Below are positions 9,988 through 20,200 of a DNA stretch of 64,000 nt, piece after piece. This DNA is from Theileria orientalis strain Shintoku (Eukaryota; Apicomplexa; Aconoidasida; Piroplasmida; Theileriidae), in contig NC_025262.1 in NCBI RefSeq assembly GCF_000740895.1, forward strand, positions 1,232,001 through 1,296,000, in the 5' to 3' direction. The position numbers were made by a program, and so were the translations under genes. The notes under the pieces were generated by a model. It made no database searches. It was not told the DNA's origin and saw only the letters and a program-made list of their open reading frames with translations. Each line of letters opens with the position of its first letter. The stretch's first letter is position 1.

Positions 9988-12900
9988 TTAGATGGCCTTC
10001 CTCAAAATGAGCTCCTTGTGGCCGTTCTTGAAGTAAAAGTAGTGGGTCCAGCCGCCGGACATGCGAATGCCCAGGTCGTGCATGATCTGAGACTCGGAAA
10101 GAAGGCGCTTGTAGTTGTATGTGCCGCCGGCGCCAGTCTTCGAGCACCGGGAGAGCATCTCGACGACGTTCTGAGCCTCGTTGGAAAGCACGATGAAGCG
10201 GTACATGTACTTGTCGTCCTGGATCTTGGGCGAGTAGAGAATGCGCCCGAACCTGGTCTCGATGAACGCGTAGTCCTCGGAGTCGGCGAGCATGAACTCG
10301 TCGTAGGCGTTGTACGAGGTGACGAGCTTGCGGGACGTGTCGAGCTTCCTCAGGGCCCTCTTGGCGGAGCTGGTGGAAATGTCGTACAGGTTATCCTCGA
10401 GCGTCTGGCCTGAGCGCTGCCTCGCAGGACTGCCTTCGAGGCTGAGATCCTGAAGGTCCAGCTGCGAGACGCCGCTCGAGAAGAACCTGGTGGGCCGCTT
10501 GCGCTTGTTGCTTTCGCGCTGCTCCTCCCGCAGCTGCAGCTGTTGGCGCAGCTTCTGGCGGTGTTTCTGGCGCTCTTCCATTGTCATGTCCTCTATGCGA
10601 ATGCAGCTCGACTCGCCGTTTAAGACATACCTGTGCTTGCGCTGGACCTGGTTCTGTTGTTTCTGGTGCTGATCCTGGCGCGGCTCCTCCAGGCGAACGC
10701 ATTTGCTGTTGCCGTTGAAGATGTACCCGTGCTTGCTCTGGACCTGGACCTTCTGCTGATCCTGGTTGAGGTGCTGGGCCTGGTCGTTGCGTTGCTGCTG
10801 GTGCTGGTTCTGGTGCTTTGCAATGTACTCCTCTGCGCGAAGGCGGCTGCTGTTGCCGTTGAAGATGTGCTTGTGCCTTTGAATGTAGTCCTGGACTTCG
10901 TCCACCCTTTCGTTTTCCTTGGTGCGGCCGCTGCCGTAGCTGCTGTCCTTGGTGTGGGCTTTGCTGTAGGTCTTGATGGCCTTGCCGGTGGTAATGTCGA
11001 TGATGCGGTTGTCGGTGTGTTTGTCGATGCGGTTGTCGATGTGTTTGTCGATGTCCATGCCGTTGGTAAGCCTGTTCAGTCCTTTGTGATTCTCAGCGTC
11101 AATCACGATTTCCTTTGCCTGGTCGAGTTCAATGCGGTTGTCCTCCTTATTGGTCTGGTCCTTTCCCTTGGAAACGTTGATGGGTTTCAGATTCGCCATC
11201 ATCTGGATGCGCTTGTTGTTGTAGATGTGGTAGTTATTATAGAGGTAAACTCTCAGCTTGAACCTTTCGCTTTTCTCCTTATCAAGGGGTTTGACACTGT
11301 CCTCGGAGCTATCGGAGTCCTCCTCGCTGTTTGTTGAGCTGGTGGATTCGGTCAGTTTGTTTCCTTTCACCAAGGGCGCGACTGCGTCTGGGAAAGGCTC
11401 AGTGGTGCTGCACTTGTCCCTGCAGTAGTAGTCGGGGGACTTAGCTGCCGAAGTGACCAAGATTTCCAGATTATGCATGAGATTGCGGCATATCTCCGAG
11501 GGGTTCAGCTTACAGAGCTCCCTCTTGGCGAACTCCTCCGTCTGGGACTCGTCGTCGCCGAAGGGCCTCGTCCTAACAGGCGGCGGCGAGTGGTTCGTGT
11601 CGAAGAAAAAGTTGTTCGTGCGCCTGTAAAGGCGCTTCATGACCTCGTCCACCTGGCGGAAGTTGATCTTCGGCTCCTCAATATCGATGGACGGCGTGGA
11701 CTCGTGGTATTCAGTCCTGGGCGCATCGGTGAGAAGGTCCTCGAACTTAAGCGAGGACTTCTCTCTGTCCTCCTCCTCGTATACGATCGGGTTGTGGACG
11801 TAGTCGGGCCTGAACTGTCTGAAAGTGACCTCGTAGTCTGGATCGACCTTGTTGGAGCGCACACTGTAATCTAGCTTGTTCATGGAACTTCCAGGGTGCT
11901 CCGAGATGAAACTTCTAGAACTTCCAGGGTAATCGACCTTACTAGAACTTGCAATGTAATCGACCTTACTAGAACTTCCAATGTAATCAACCTTACTAGA
12001 ACTTCCAATGTAGTCGACCTTACTAGAACTTCCAATGTAATCAACCTTACTAGAACTTCCAATGTAGTCAACCTTACTCGAGCTTCCAGCGTAATCCGAC
12101 ATGTACTTACTTGCGTTTTCATCGTACTCGGGTATGAAACTGCGCGACCTTTCGATGTACTCAGGTCTGAACTCCCTTGAACCCTCAATGTAGTCAGCTG
12201 TGAAGTCCCCTGGGCTTTCAATGTAGTCCGGAATGTCCCTCCTGATGGTCCTAATGTATTCTGGCATATCCCCCAAGGGTTGGTTGTATTCGGGAACGTC
12301 CCTTAAGGAAGTCTTGGCGTAGTCGGGGATATCCCTTATGGAATTCTTGGAGTATTCGGGAGTGTCTCTTACAGTGGTCTTTGCGTAGTCAGGAATGTCC
12401 CTCATCGAAGCCTTTGAGTACTCTGGAATCGCCCTCCCAGGGTGGTCGATGTACTCTGGTCTGTATTCCCTCGGACGTTCCACGTAGTCTGGTCTGTATT
12501 CCCTAGGACGTTCCACGTAGTCTGGTCTGTAATTCCTTGGACCGCCCACATAATTGGGACTGAAAGGGTTGTTACTGTAAAGTTCAGGGTCATAGGGGGG
12601 CCTGGCACCAATTGGTGATTGTCTCCTTCCGTTTGGCGCGTTGAATTTGTTGTAGTTGAATGCCTCCTTGGAGTTTGAGTGGAAAAAGCCGGTGTTCCTC
12701 ATGCGATGCTCAAGCTCGTCCTGTGTGTATAGGTGCCTCGGCGGAACGTCAACCCTATCCCTGTGGAATTCGCCGGTGAATCTGGGATCCACGGCAGCCG
12801 GATCCATCATGGGGACGTTCGGATTCGCATCGTTGTAAATTGGCTCTGAGGTGGTCTTCCTCCTTGTTCTGGCCTTGTTGATTTCAGACAGAACTCCGTA

Positions 12901-13197
12901 TCTTGAGAACGGGTTGTTTAAAGAGCTGTTGTTGTTAGCAGCGTATTCGTTTTCGAGGCCCGCCTTGAACTCCTTGACCAGCCTTCTCACTGATGATTTT
13001 GCCTTCGCGAGCGAGGCGTTTGAGGCCTTAATCGACTTTTCGATCTTATCTATGCTTCTTTGCAGATTGATTCTGTCGAAAATGTCTCTGCGTGGCATGG
13101 CCTTGTAATTTGGGTTGCCAGCACCCTTGGTAGGATGACTAGCGTACGATCTGGCCACTAAAACAGATGTGTCCTGTTTTTTCCTCCTATTAGCCAT
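9988..13197 (-). CDS. Large repeat-rich protein with a C-terminal CKS (Cdc28 kinase subunit) like domain, 1069 aa
   Basis: Single exon. The N-terminal part is basic with coiled-coil-like potential (about 40-75). Residues about 210-450 hold degenerate repeats: YVERPREYRPD units, then PEYSK/IPDYAKT units, then seven SSSKVDYIG units. A charged, Gln-rich stretch (about 700-900) follows, with NGNS/YIFNGNS-type repeats. The last 86 residues (984-1069) resemble CKS1/Suc1: ILYSPKIQDDKYMYRFIVL aligns with the first CKS strands, and LLSESQIMHDLGIRMSGGWTHY with the conserved MSESEWRxLGVQQSxGWxHY region, closing on ELILRKAI. CKS proteins bind cyclin-dependent kinases and phosphorylated substrates and are normally about 80-110 aa standing alone. 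The HEPEPH hinge is replaced (KNGHKEL) and about ten extra residues sit before the SES motif. CDK binding is inference. Confidence 0.72.
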   Translation of the reverse strand: MANRRKKQDTSVLVARSYASHPTKGAGNPNYKAMPRRDIFDRINLQRSIDKIEKSIKASNASLAKAKSSVRRLVKEFKAGLENEYAANNNSSLNNPFSRYGVLSEINKARTRRKTTSEPIYNDANPNVPMMDPAAVDPRFTGEFHRDRVDVPPRHLYTQDELEHRMRNTGFFHSNSKEAFNYNKFNAPNGRRQSPIGARPPYDPELYSNNPFSPNYVGGPRNYRPDYVERPREYRPDYVERPREYRPEYIDHPGRAIPEYSKASMRDIPDYAKTTVRDTPEYSKNSIRDIPDYAKTSLRDVPEYNQPLGDMPEYIRTIRRDIPDYIESPGDFTADYIEGSREFRPEYIERSRSFIPEYDENASKYMSDYAGSSSKVDYIGSSSKVDYIGSSSKVDYIGSSSKVDYIGSSSKVDYIASSSKVDYPGSSRSFISEHPGSSMNKLDYSVRSNKVDPDYEVTFRQFRPDYVHNPIVYEEEDREKSSLKFEDLLTDAPRTEYHESTPSIDIEEPKINFRQVDEVMKRLYRRTNNFFFDTNHSPPPVRTRPFGDDESQTEEFAKRELCKLNPSEICRNLMHNLEILVTSAAKSPDYYCRDKCSTTEPFPDAVAPLVKGNKLTESTSSTNSEEDSDSSEDSVKPLDKEKSERFKLRVYLYNNYHIYNNKRIQMMANLKPINVSKGKDQTNKEDNRIELDQAKEIVIDAENHKGLNRLTNGMDIDKHIDNRIDKHTDNRIIDITTGKAIKTYSKAHTKDSSYGSGRTKENERVDEVQDYIQRHKHIFNGNSSRLRAEEYIAKHQNQHQQQRNDQAQHLNQDQQKVQVQSKHGYIFNGNSKCVRLEEPRQDQHQKQQNQVQRKHRYVLNGESSCIRIEDMTMEERQKHRQKLRQQLQLREEQRESNKRKRPTRFFSSGVSQLDLQDLSLEGSPARQRSGQTLEDNLYDISTSSAKRALRKLDTSRKLVTSYNAYDEFMLADSEDYAFIETRFGRILYSPKIQDDKYMYRFIVLSNEAQNVVEMLSRCSKTGAGGTYNYKRLLSESQIMHDLGIRMSGGWTHYFYFKNGHKELILRKAI
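11895..12125 (-). repeat. 27-bp coding repeat (SSSKVDYIG) in the CKS-domain gene
   Basis: On the minus strand a 27-bp unit encoding SSSKVDYIG repeats about six to seven times, then decays to SSRSFISEHPG-like forms. Upstream (about 12150-12560) a family of 14- and 20-residue units containing IPDY, PEY or RPDY motifs repeats with more divergence. The tyrosine is kept in nearly every unit. Confidence 0.85.
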
Positions 13198-14108
13198 AAA
13201 TTAGCCAAGTCAAAACATATAGACAGGTGTACGATAAAAATACTGATCAAATGTTAAAAATATTTATGATAACGTTGGTTTAAGTACAATTCAAATTTAA
13301 TAGAAAATATAGTTATTGAAACATTAAATTGTAAAATTTATCATGTAATCTAAAGATGTGTAAGACAAACATAAACTAAACTAGGCGGGTGATATGAGGA
13401 TGCGATGTGATCATTGATGTGATGCCTCCTGTATATTGGGGTACCATCTAATTAAATGTTGGAATAATCTGAGGCATATGGGAAATAATTACCCAAAATT
13501 AAAACACTATTAATTTACTTTCTGATCAACAACTTAATAATTTTAAATAATTCCTAAGATGACTAATCAACAATAGGTTAATCTGCTTTAAAAATTCTAT
13601 ATCTAAACCTTTACACATTTTACTTTAAATATATGTAATAGATGTATGTGTATTTTTGATCTTTTATGCAAGGAATTTTCATTAGATAGCTATACCTTAT
13701 AGATATCTTATCTCCTGGAGTATCGTTTCCTAACTTTCTGTGATTCCCAGACTTGTAATTACTTTTACGTTTAATTTATACTTTTCTATCCTAAACCTAC
13801 GGGAAACAATTTATTTATCCTTTTGCACCTGTAGGCATTACCACATTATGACAACATAATCACAGGTAATCAACGTTGTGTCCTTTTCAGAATTGAAATT
13901 TCTGTGATATAAAAATACCAGGGACAGGACCAAAACGCCTAAAAACAGACGGAATTTATAGAATCAATCAAATTTTTCTATAAATTTTCAGGTAATAAGA
14001 GTGCACGTTGAGTATACCCCTGCGTAAAATAAATTTATTTTTCTGAATTTTAATTCCCTGTTTCTTTGTGTAACTGGATTATATATTTTAATATTGCTAA
14101 AATTTAAA
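13198..14108. other. Divergent intergenic region, 911 bases
   Basis: AT-rich stretch between the starts of the leftward CKS-domain gene and the rightward RIIa/SAM-like gene, so it should hold both promoters and 5' UTRs. I see no open frame with family resemblance and no tRNA. A GATG/TGATG-rich patch at about 13396-13432 could form a weak hairpin but shows nothing diagnostic. Confidence 0.5.
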
Positions 14109-15312
14109 ATGACGAACCCGAGCTCTGGCAATTTAGAAAAGGCTGATAAGCTTTTAGCATATTTGGCTAAGGTAACCTTGTTTATTTAAAGTTATTGTTG
14201 TATTTTATTAATCTGTACTTTCAAAAGCACACATTATAAATATTTTTCAGAAAATTGAAGAGAACAGACCAGCAAATGTCGTTTACTTCATTGTCGATGT
14301 TCTATGCACTTACTATCCTACACATTCGCCTTATTTCTCGAAAATATGGCATTATGGTATTTAATATTTACCTATACACTATTTTAGATGTATACACAGT
14401 AGTTATCATTCTTATGTGTAAACACCAACTACTTACCCTGATTATTCTATTTGGCTAGCCATTCCTCAGATATTTAAGTTATTTTTACTAATCTATTTAC
14501 AGACAAAGAATTGGATGTTGAAAAGCAGAATGTTCGCGAATTTTTCAAACATAACAATTCCACCTCGACAATAGCTCAACATTTTATAAACGCGGGCTTC
14601 GATTGTGTACGTTTTATATAGTACCAATTTACACATTGAGATATTAACAATTATCTACAGCTTGACTCCCTGACATTTTTAACCACCGATATTTTGGAAG
14701 AGATTCAGGCATACAACAATGTACAATGGCTTCCTGGTCACAAAGTGAGAGTTAATGTAAGTTTCAGTAACGAGCAGACGCTACCCACCTATTATGAAAA
14801 TACACAGACATTTATGTACGTAAACGTAAATAGAGACCCTAAATCACTCACTTATAGCAAATATTCCAAAACATCCACACCTTGGTAAAGGAATTTAACG
14901 ACCTCATGAAGACCAAGAAGAGAACAAAGTTGCACTTTCACGGACATGAACACACGACCACACACTTTGATTACACAGGCACTGTGAGAGGTGGAAACGC
15001 CACCGTAGGATTCTACACACACAAGGTAATATATAAGAAACGCGAATATTAAATAGATAAGGAACTGTGGTATAGATACGTTGAAACAATTCCTAATAAA
15101 TTTTATAGCCGAACTTGGAAGATATGATGCCAACCCAAGACCAGAAACTTAACACACGCACAAACCTAAGAGCACTGTATAACCTGGACCATATTGCAAG
15201 TTTGTCTGCAGAAGCAGCCACAAACAAAGCAGTAGACGTTTTGAACAACGAAATATATGGTGAAGCAGCGAATAACACACACTACACAGTAAAACAAGGA
15301 GATTTATCATAA
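14109..15312 (+). CDS. Protein with RIIa/DPY-30-like and SAM-like helical segments
   Basis: Model: join(14109..14171, 14251..14356, 14503..14606, 14661..14819, 14858..15025, 15109..15312), 267 aa. Every junction is GT-AG and in phase. Residues about 10-50 read KADKLLAYLAKKIEENRPANVVYFI then VDVLCTYYP, the pattern of an RIIa/DPY-30 dimerisation-docking helix pair. Residues about 68-115 (VREFFKHNN, FDCLDSLTFLTTDILEEI, WLPGHKVRV) have the helix spacing and the late GHKxRV turn of a SAM domain. The C-terminal half (HFHGHEHTTTHFDYTG, LNTRTNLRALYNLDHIASL) is unrecognised. RIIa-type modules usually dimerise and bind anchoring helices, so a scaffold role is possible. Both domain calls are by pattern only and weak; the existence of the spliced gene is firmer. 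Confidence 0.55.
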
Positions 15313-15491
15313 ATTTAAAAAGTAATATCATGTACAGTATACAATTAAACTATAAATAGAGATTAGGTGACGGTGTTGTGGTGTCCTGAAGCCTGATGAC
15401 ACAAAATAGATTATTTTAAGTAATTATGTGAATATAATTATAGTATATATCAGTGTATTAACATGAATAAGTAAATATAGAGTAAAAAAAG

Positions 15492-17073
15492 ATGAAGTGT
15501 GCAGTAAACATATGTGTAGCCTTCATCGCGTTAAAAATCACGCTCGTGTCAGGATGGGACCAAATATGTAGAGAAGCAATAGGTAAGGAAGCCGAAAAAG
15601 TTATAAAAAACACGTAGAGTCCACCGCAATGAGCGCAATAACGTACATGAGACTGAGAAGACTTAAAGTACTGCTGAAGGGAGAAGATTTGGTAGATTAC
15701 ACCTGGTGGGCGGACGAAGTGCTGAAAAGAATACCGGAATCGAAGCCGCTACACTACCAATACCAACCAGAAAAAGGATCGAAGGATTTTAACCTAAAAT
15801 GTAGCAATAACCTGTGCCTGCTGGCAGGAATAAAGTACTTCTACGCAACGCTGATGAATCTGGGAAACCCAGTGCAGGAGCTGGAGAACGCGAAGATAGA
15901 AATTCCGCCCCTCAACTACCCGCGAAAAGTTAAATTCTCGGCGGCAGACTGCCTCAAATATTTAGTAGTACTCCTGTCAGATCTTCACCACCCACTGCAT
16001 CTGGACTTTGAGCAGCCAGATTCCCTCTCAACAATACCAGGTACGGGCCGCACACAGTCATTAGCTCTAGATTACTTACCAGTGTATATTAGTCGTAATG
16101 AGTGAATAGAAGTAGTTATGAGTGTATATCATTAACTAGGGGTAACTAGGTTTAGTGATCAGTGTATATGGGTATTTAAGGGAATAATAATTTTTAGTTG
16201 ATCTGAGTGAGTTCCCTCTTTGGGAAAGCGTAAGTATGCAGACACTAAACACAAAAAAGCCATCTTACGCAGATTTTTTAAAGTATATATACATGCCCAA
16301 GTACATTGAAGTAAACGAGAACGCCTGGTATGGCTCGTGGACACACGTGTCGACGCTGGGTCTGCGTTACTCGACAGAGCTGGACCTGTTCAACAAAAAA
16401 ACATCGGATTGTTTCGAAGTATGGGCGGCAGAAACAGCATCGCTAAACAACACACTCCTGGAAAAGGACGATTACGTGGAGACGGATCATATGGGCCACT
16501 CCAAGGCAATCAAGTTTACGGAGCAGCTGGATTCGAAACTTGGTTTCCTCATGAGACTCCAAATAGTAATGGCGGGCGCCAGAGTAGGAATCGTAGTCAA
16601 CCATATCCTGTCGCACCGAGAAATAGCGTACGACGAGCAGACAGGACTGATTATCCAGAGGCCGCAAGTAGACTCAACGCAGAAAAATGTTGGATATTAT
16701 GTGCTAATGGTCGTATTCGTAATATTAATATTAGTAAGTTTCAAGCCATGATTCAACCGCTAGTAATTATTAGCCAGTATCCGATTATTATTGCCATTTA
16801 CATTATTTACCATTAACCTACTACCTTTGACTAATTACTAGTATTTATTTAAATATATGAGATATAGAAGTGTGATATTGAGATAAATACAACAGCTACA
16901 TAATGGATACTTGCGTGTGCGTGTTCGCCTAATAATTACTGTTGCAGGTTTTAATTATTGTGTTGTTCCTCGTACTTAAAAATTTGTTAAATCAAATGAG
17001 TAAGAGTAAAGGTTTTATGAAACGACTGTTTTTATCGAGAAAGTATCAGCCAGTGAACAAATTACCTGAGTAA
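15492..17073 (+). CDS. P1/S1 nuclease family protein, membrane-anchored, probably degenerate
   Basis: Model: join(15492..15582, 15618..16040, 16198..16733, 16948..17073), 391 aa. The signal peptide (MKCAVNICVAFIALKITLVSG) would be cleaved just before Trp, the residue that starts mature P1 nuclease and binds zinc. Family landmarks follow: WWADEV, PLHYQY, LSDLHHPLHLDF, CFEVWAAETASLN and LQIVMAGARVGIVVN. Residues about 330-355 form a transmembrane helix split by the last intron, then a short basic tail. P1/S1 enzymes are trinuclear zinc phosphodiesterases cutting single-stranded nucleic acid. Here the early GH motif is not evident, the His four residues before the DLHHPLH Asp is Val, and the NLHxxWD motif reads NAWYGSWT. 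Several zinc ligands therefore seem lost, and nuclease activity is doubtful. Confidence 0.78.
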
Positions 17074-17264
17074 CTTTTCAACTGTAACATTAATTTGCTA
17101 AAATGAAAACTATAATACATGGATCTGGTAATTAATTTAACACTTGGGCACCTAGTTGAATGCGTTGACGGGTGTACACTGGAAAATGATAAATGTGCTG
17201 AGCCGCTAGCGGTGGTATGGTGGCTGAAAACAAAACATTAATGTACAGGGAGAAGTTTAAGGGG

Positions 17265-20200
17265 CTAGTAAGTGAGGAACACCGACTCGTCGACCTGAGT
17301 CCACTCCCTGGACTCGTGCTCCAGGACCTTGAAGACCATTTTCTTCAGACCGGCTCGGGCGTTGATCAGAAGCTCTGCCTTGTACGGGGCGCTGTCCTTG
17401 AGGAAGAAGGTGACGCCGGCGGAGGTCTTGCGCTCCCTCTGGAGAAGCACGAATCCGCGGCCGCAGTAGATGTTGGAGATGATGTTGCCCATCACGGGCA
17501 CGAAGCTCCTGTAGGGCACGAGTCTGCGCAGCCCAGTCTCCACTAGGAAGTTCTTGTCCCCGCCCATGTCGTAGTCGAGGGAGATGAAGGTGCGCGGGTA
17601 GAGCGAGGTGTCCTCCAGCTCCAGCCTCAGGGAGTCCAGGTCCCCGTTGAGGTTGACGAGGCCGGAGCCGATCCACCCCGAGGGCTTGCGCCTGAAGTAG
17701 GCTGGGTCCAGGCACGGGTCCGTGAGGATCATGACCGGCAGGTTCTTGAAGTAGTAGACCTTGAAGTAGCGGAAGGGCACGATGTTGGTGGGTGTCACGA
17801 GCTCGGTCCCGTCGTAGATCATGGTCACTTTGCGCGGGCCCGCGTCGAAGTTCCGGACCATGAAGCCCTTGTAGAGCACCTTCGAGACCCTGAAGAGCTC
17901 AGTGCTTATGGGATCCGCAAGGTTAAAGATGAGACGCTGGTCCGGCTCTCCTGTGTTGAGGAGCGTCTTCAGCTGAAGCTCACTCAGGTTCGGCACCATT
18001 TTCCGCGTCACGAGGTCGACTGTGACCTCCTTGATGAACATCGAGGTCTCGGGAATGTTCAGCACGAGGTACGCGGGCATGCCCAGGTGAGTGTAGTAGG
18101 TGGCCGTGTCTGCGAAGGGGTACTCCGGGCTCGCCTTCCAAACCAGCTTCTGTTTCAGGTACACCGAGGTGAAGGCGTAGCCGCTGTGCGCAGCGTACTT
18201 CATGTACGGCGCTTTCGACTCGCTGTAGATCAGCGTCGCGTGCAAGTGCAGCTGCTCCGGGTAGTCGAGGTTGAGCGCGACGCCCTTGGGTTCCGAACTC
18301 TCGGCCTTCCTCGAGAGATCGTAGACCAGCTTCGAGTACTCCTCCTCGCTGATCTCCGCGTACCTGCCCGGGTCGTAGAAGCGCACGGTCCTCGTGCCGT
18401 CCGCGTTCTCGATGTTGAGCCTCAGTGCGCACGGGTCGTCTAAGTACTTGTGCAGCTTCGCGTCGACGCACTCCACTTCGACCATGTCAGCCACCCAGAG
18501 CGGGAGCGTGTTCTTCACTGCGACCAGCTTAAACTTCGGTCTGTAGAGCTTCAGCGAGAGCCCGTTTTTGCGTTCCTGCTTGTAGACTTGGAAGAGCTCC
18601 TTGTCGTCGTCCGCGTCCAGGTACAGCGTGATCTCCACTGAGTCCGCCCACTGGCCCTCCCGTGCTGGTTCCTGTCTGATTTCCTCAATCTCCTCCTCGA
18701 AGCTCGGCTCCGCTTCACTTGTGATCGCCTCCAGGACGTGCGGGTACTCGTCCACTGCTTTCGTCGGCTCACAGTCGCAGTCTGCGGACACTGCCTTGTA
18801 CACGTCTTCGACTGTTCCCAACTCATGGTAGTCAACTTCCGTCTCCGTTACACTCTCCCGCCCTTCTGAATCAGGCAGTGGTTGCGTTAAATAGTCCTGT
18901 GCAAACCCGTTGTGTTCGTCTTCTCCTTTTGACTCACCTACCAGGAATTCTTTGACTTCAAAATTCTCATCGCGCTCTTCCTCTACGTATTCTTCTTTCA
19001 AAAAATCATCAATGAAGTCTAGCTCATTCAACTCCTCTTCCAGGGCTTCTTGTGCATTTACCTCAGACTCAAGAGGTTGGTGATCATTCAACGCAACGTC
19101 TACGAACTGGTAGCGTCTCAACTCATCATCAACGCAATCTTCGACTTTCCGGTCCTCTTCCAGGGACTCCTGATCTTCTACCTCAGCGTCGTCCTGCTCC
19201 TCTTGGCCTGAGTGTTCTTTTACAGAGTCAGTTGACCCGGATTCTTCCGGTTCATACTCAATCGTTATCTCAAAATAGGATTCTGGAATCTTCTCAATGT
19301 CTGTGGGCACTATGAGTGACTCTTCCAAAACCACGTGCTCACAATGTTCATTCTGTTTTCCCGAATGTTTTTTGGATCTCTTTTTAGAGGTACTGCGTTT
19401 TTTTGGAACTTGAGGTTCTGGTTTCTGCTTTGACGCCGGATCTTCTGGCAAATAATTTGGAGGTGCAATTTCATAAAACGGTTCTGTTTCATAGGGTTCA
19501 TAGGATTCATAGGTGCTATCGCTGACTAGAGCCTCGTAGAAGGGATCCGAGGGATTAGGTCCCATCGACTCCTCTCTTGCCATGTACTCGTCAAGTCGTT
19601 CAGTGGTAATTTCTTCTTGCAATGGCTCAATAGCAACTGGCTGGTGTGTCTCGACTGGCTTATTAGACTCCTCAGTTGGCTGTGGTCTCTCAGAACTCTG
19701 GGATTTCTCCAACTCCAAGACCCGATTTCTAACTATCGACTTTGGTATTTCCGATCTAACTAGCTCGTCGAAATTCTCCGGTAACTCTGGGAGCTTAAAC
19801 AAGCCCTTCGGCGGTTGTATCTTCCTGATTTTTCTCTCTATCGCTCTCGCTCTATCTTGGTCTTGTGAGTATTGAGTGCGCATTTCAATCTGCTTCTTGA
19901 TTACATCGACGAGTGGCTTTTTAGGACTTTGGGTCGGAGACGACTTAGGGGTTCCGTCATCGTTGTACCTTTTTTCAATTTCGTGATGTACGGCTTCACT
20001 CATGCTCGGTGGATTCGACTTTGTCGGTACTTGCTGGGAGGAGTCATCTGAATTGCTTTTCTCTTCCTTAGACTCTTCTTCATCGTCCGACACGTGACCT
20101 GCCGGGAGTTTTTCATGCATATCTGGGAAATGTGACAGGGTCGGTACCGTCTTGTCAAGAATTTTGGGCAGAGACTCGCACAACCTCTTAAACCTTGACA

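Noticed and set aside
10633..11874. Rightward frames opposite the CKS-domain gene
   Set aside because: They are Val/Leu-rich mirrors of a GC-rich coding strand and show no domain.
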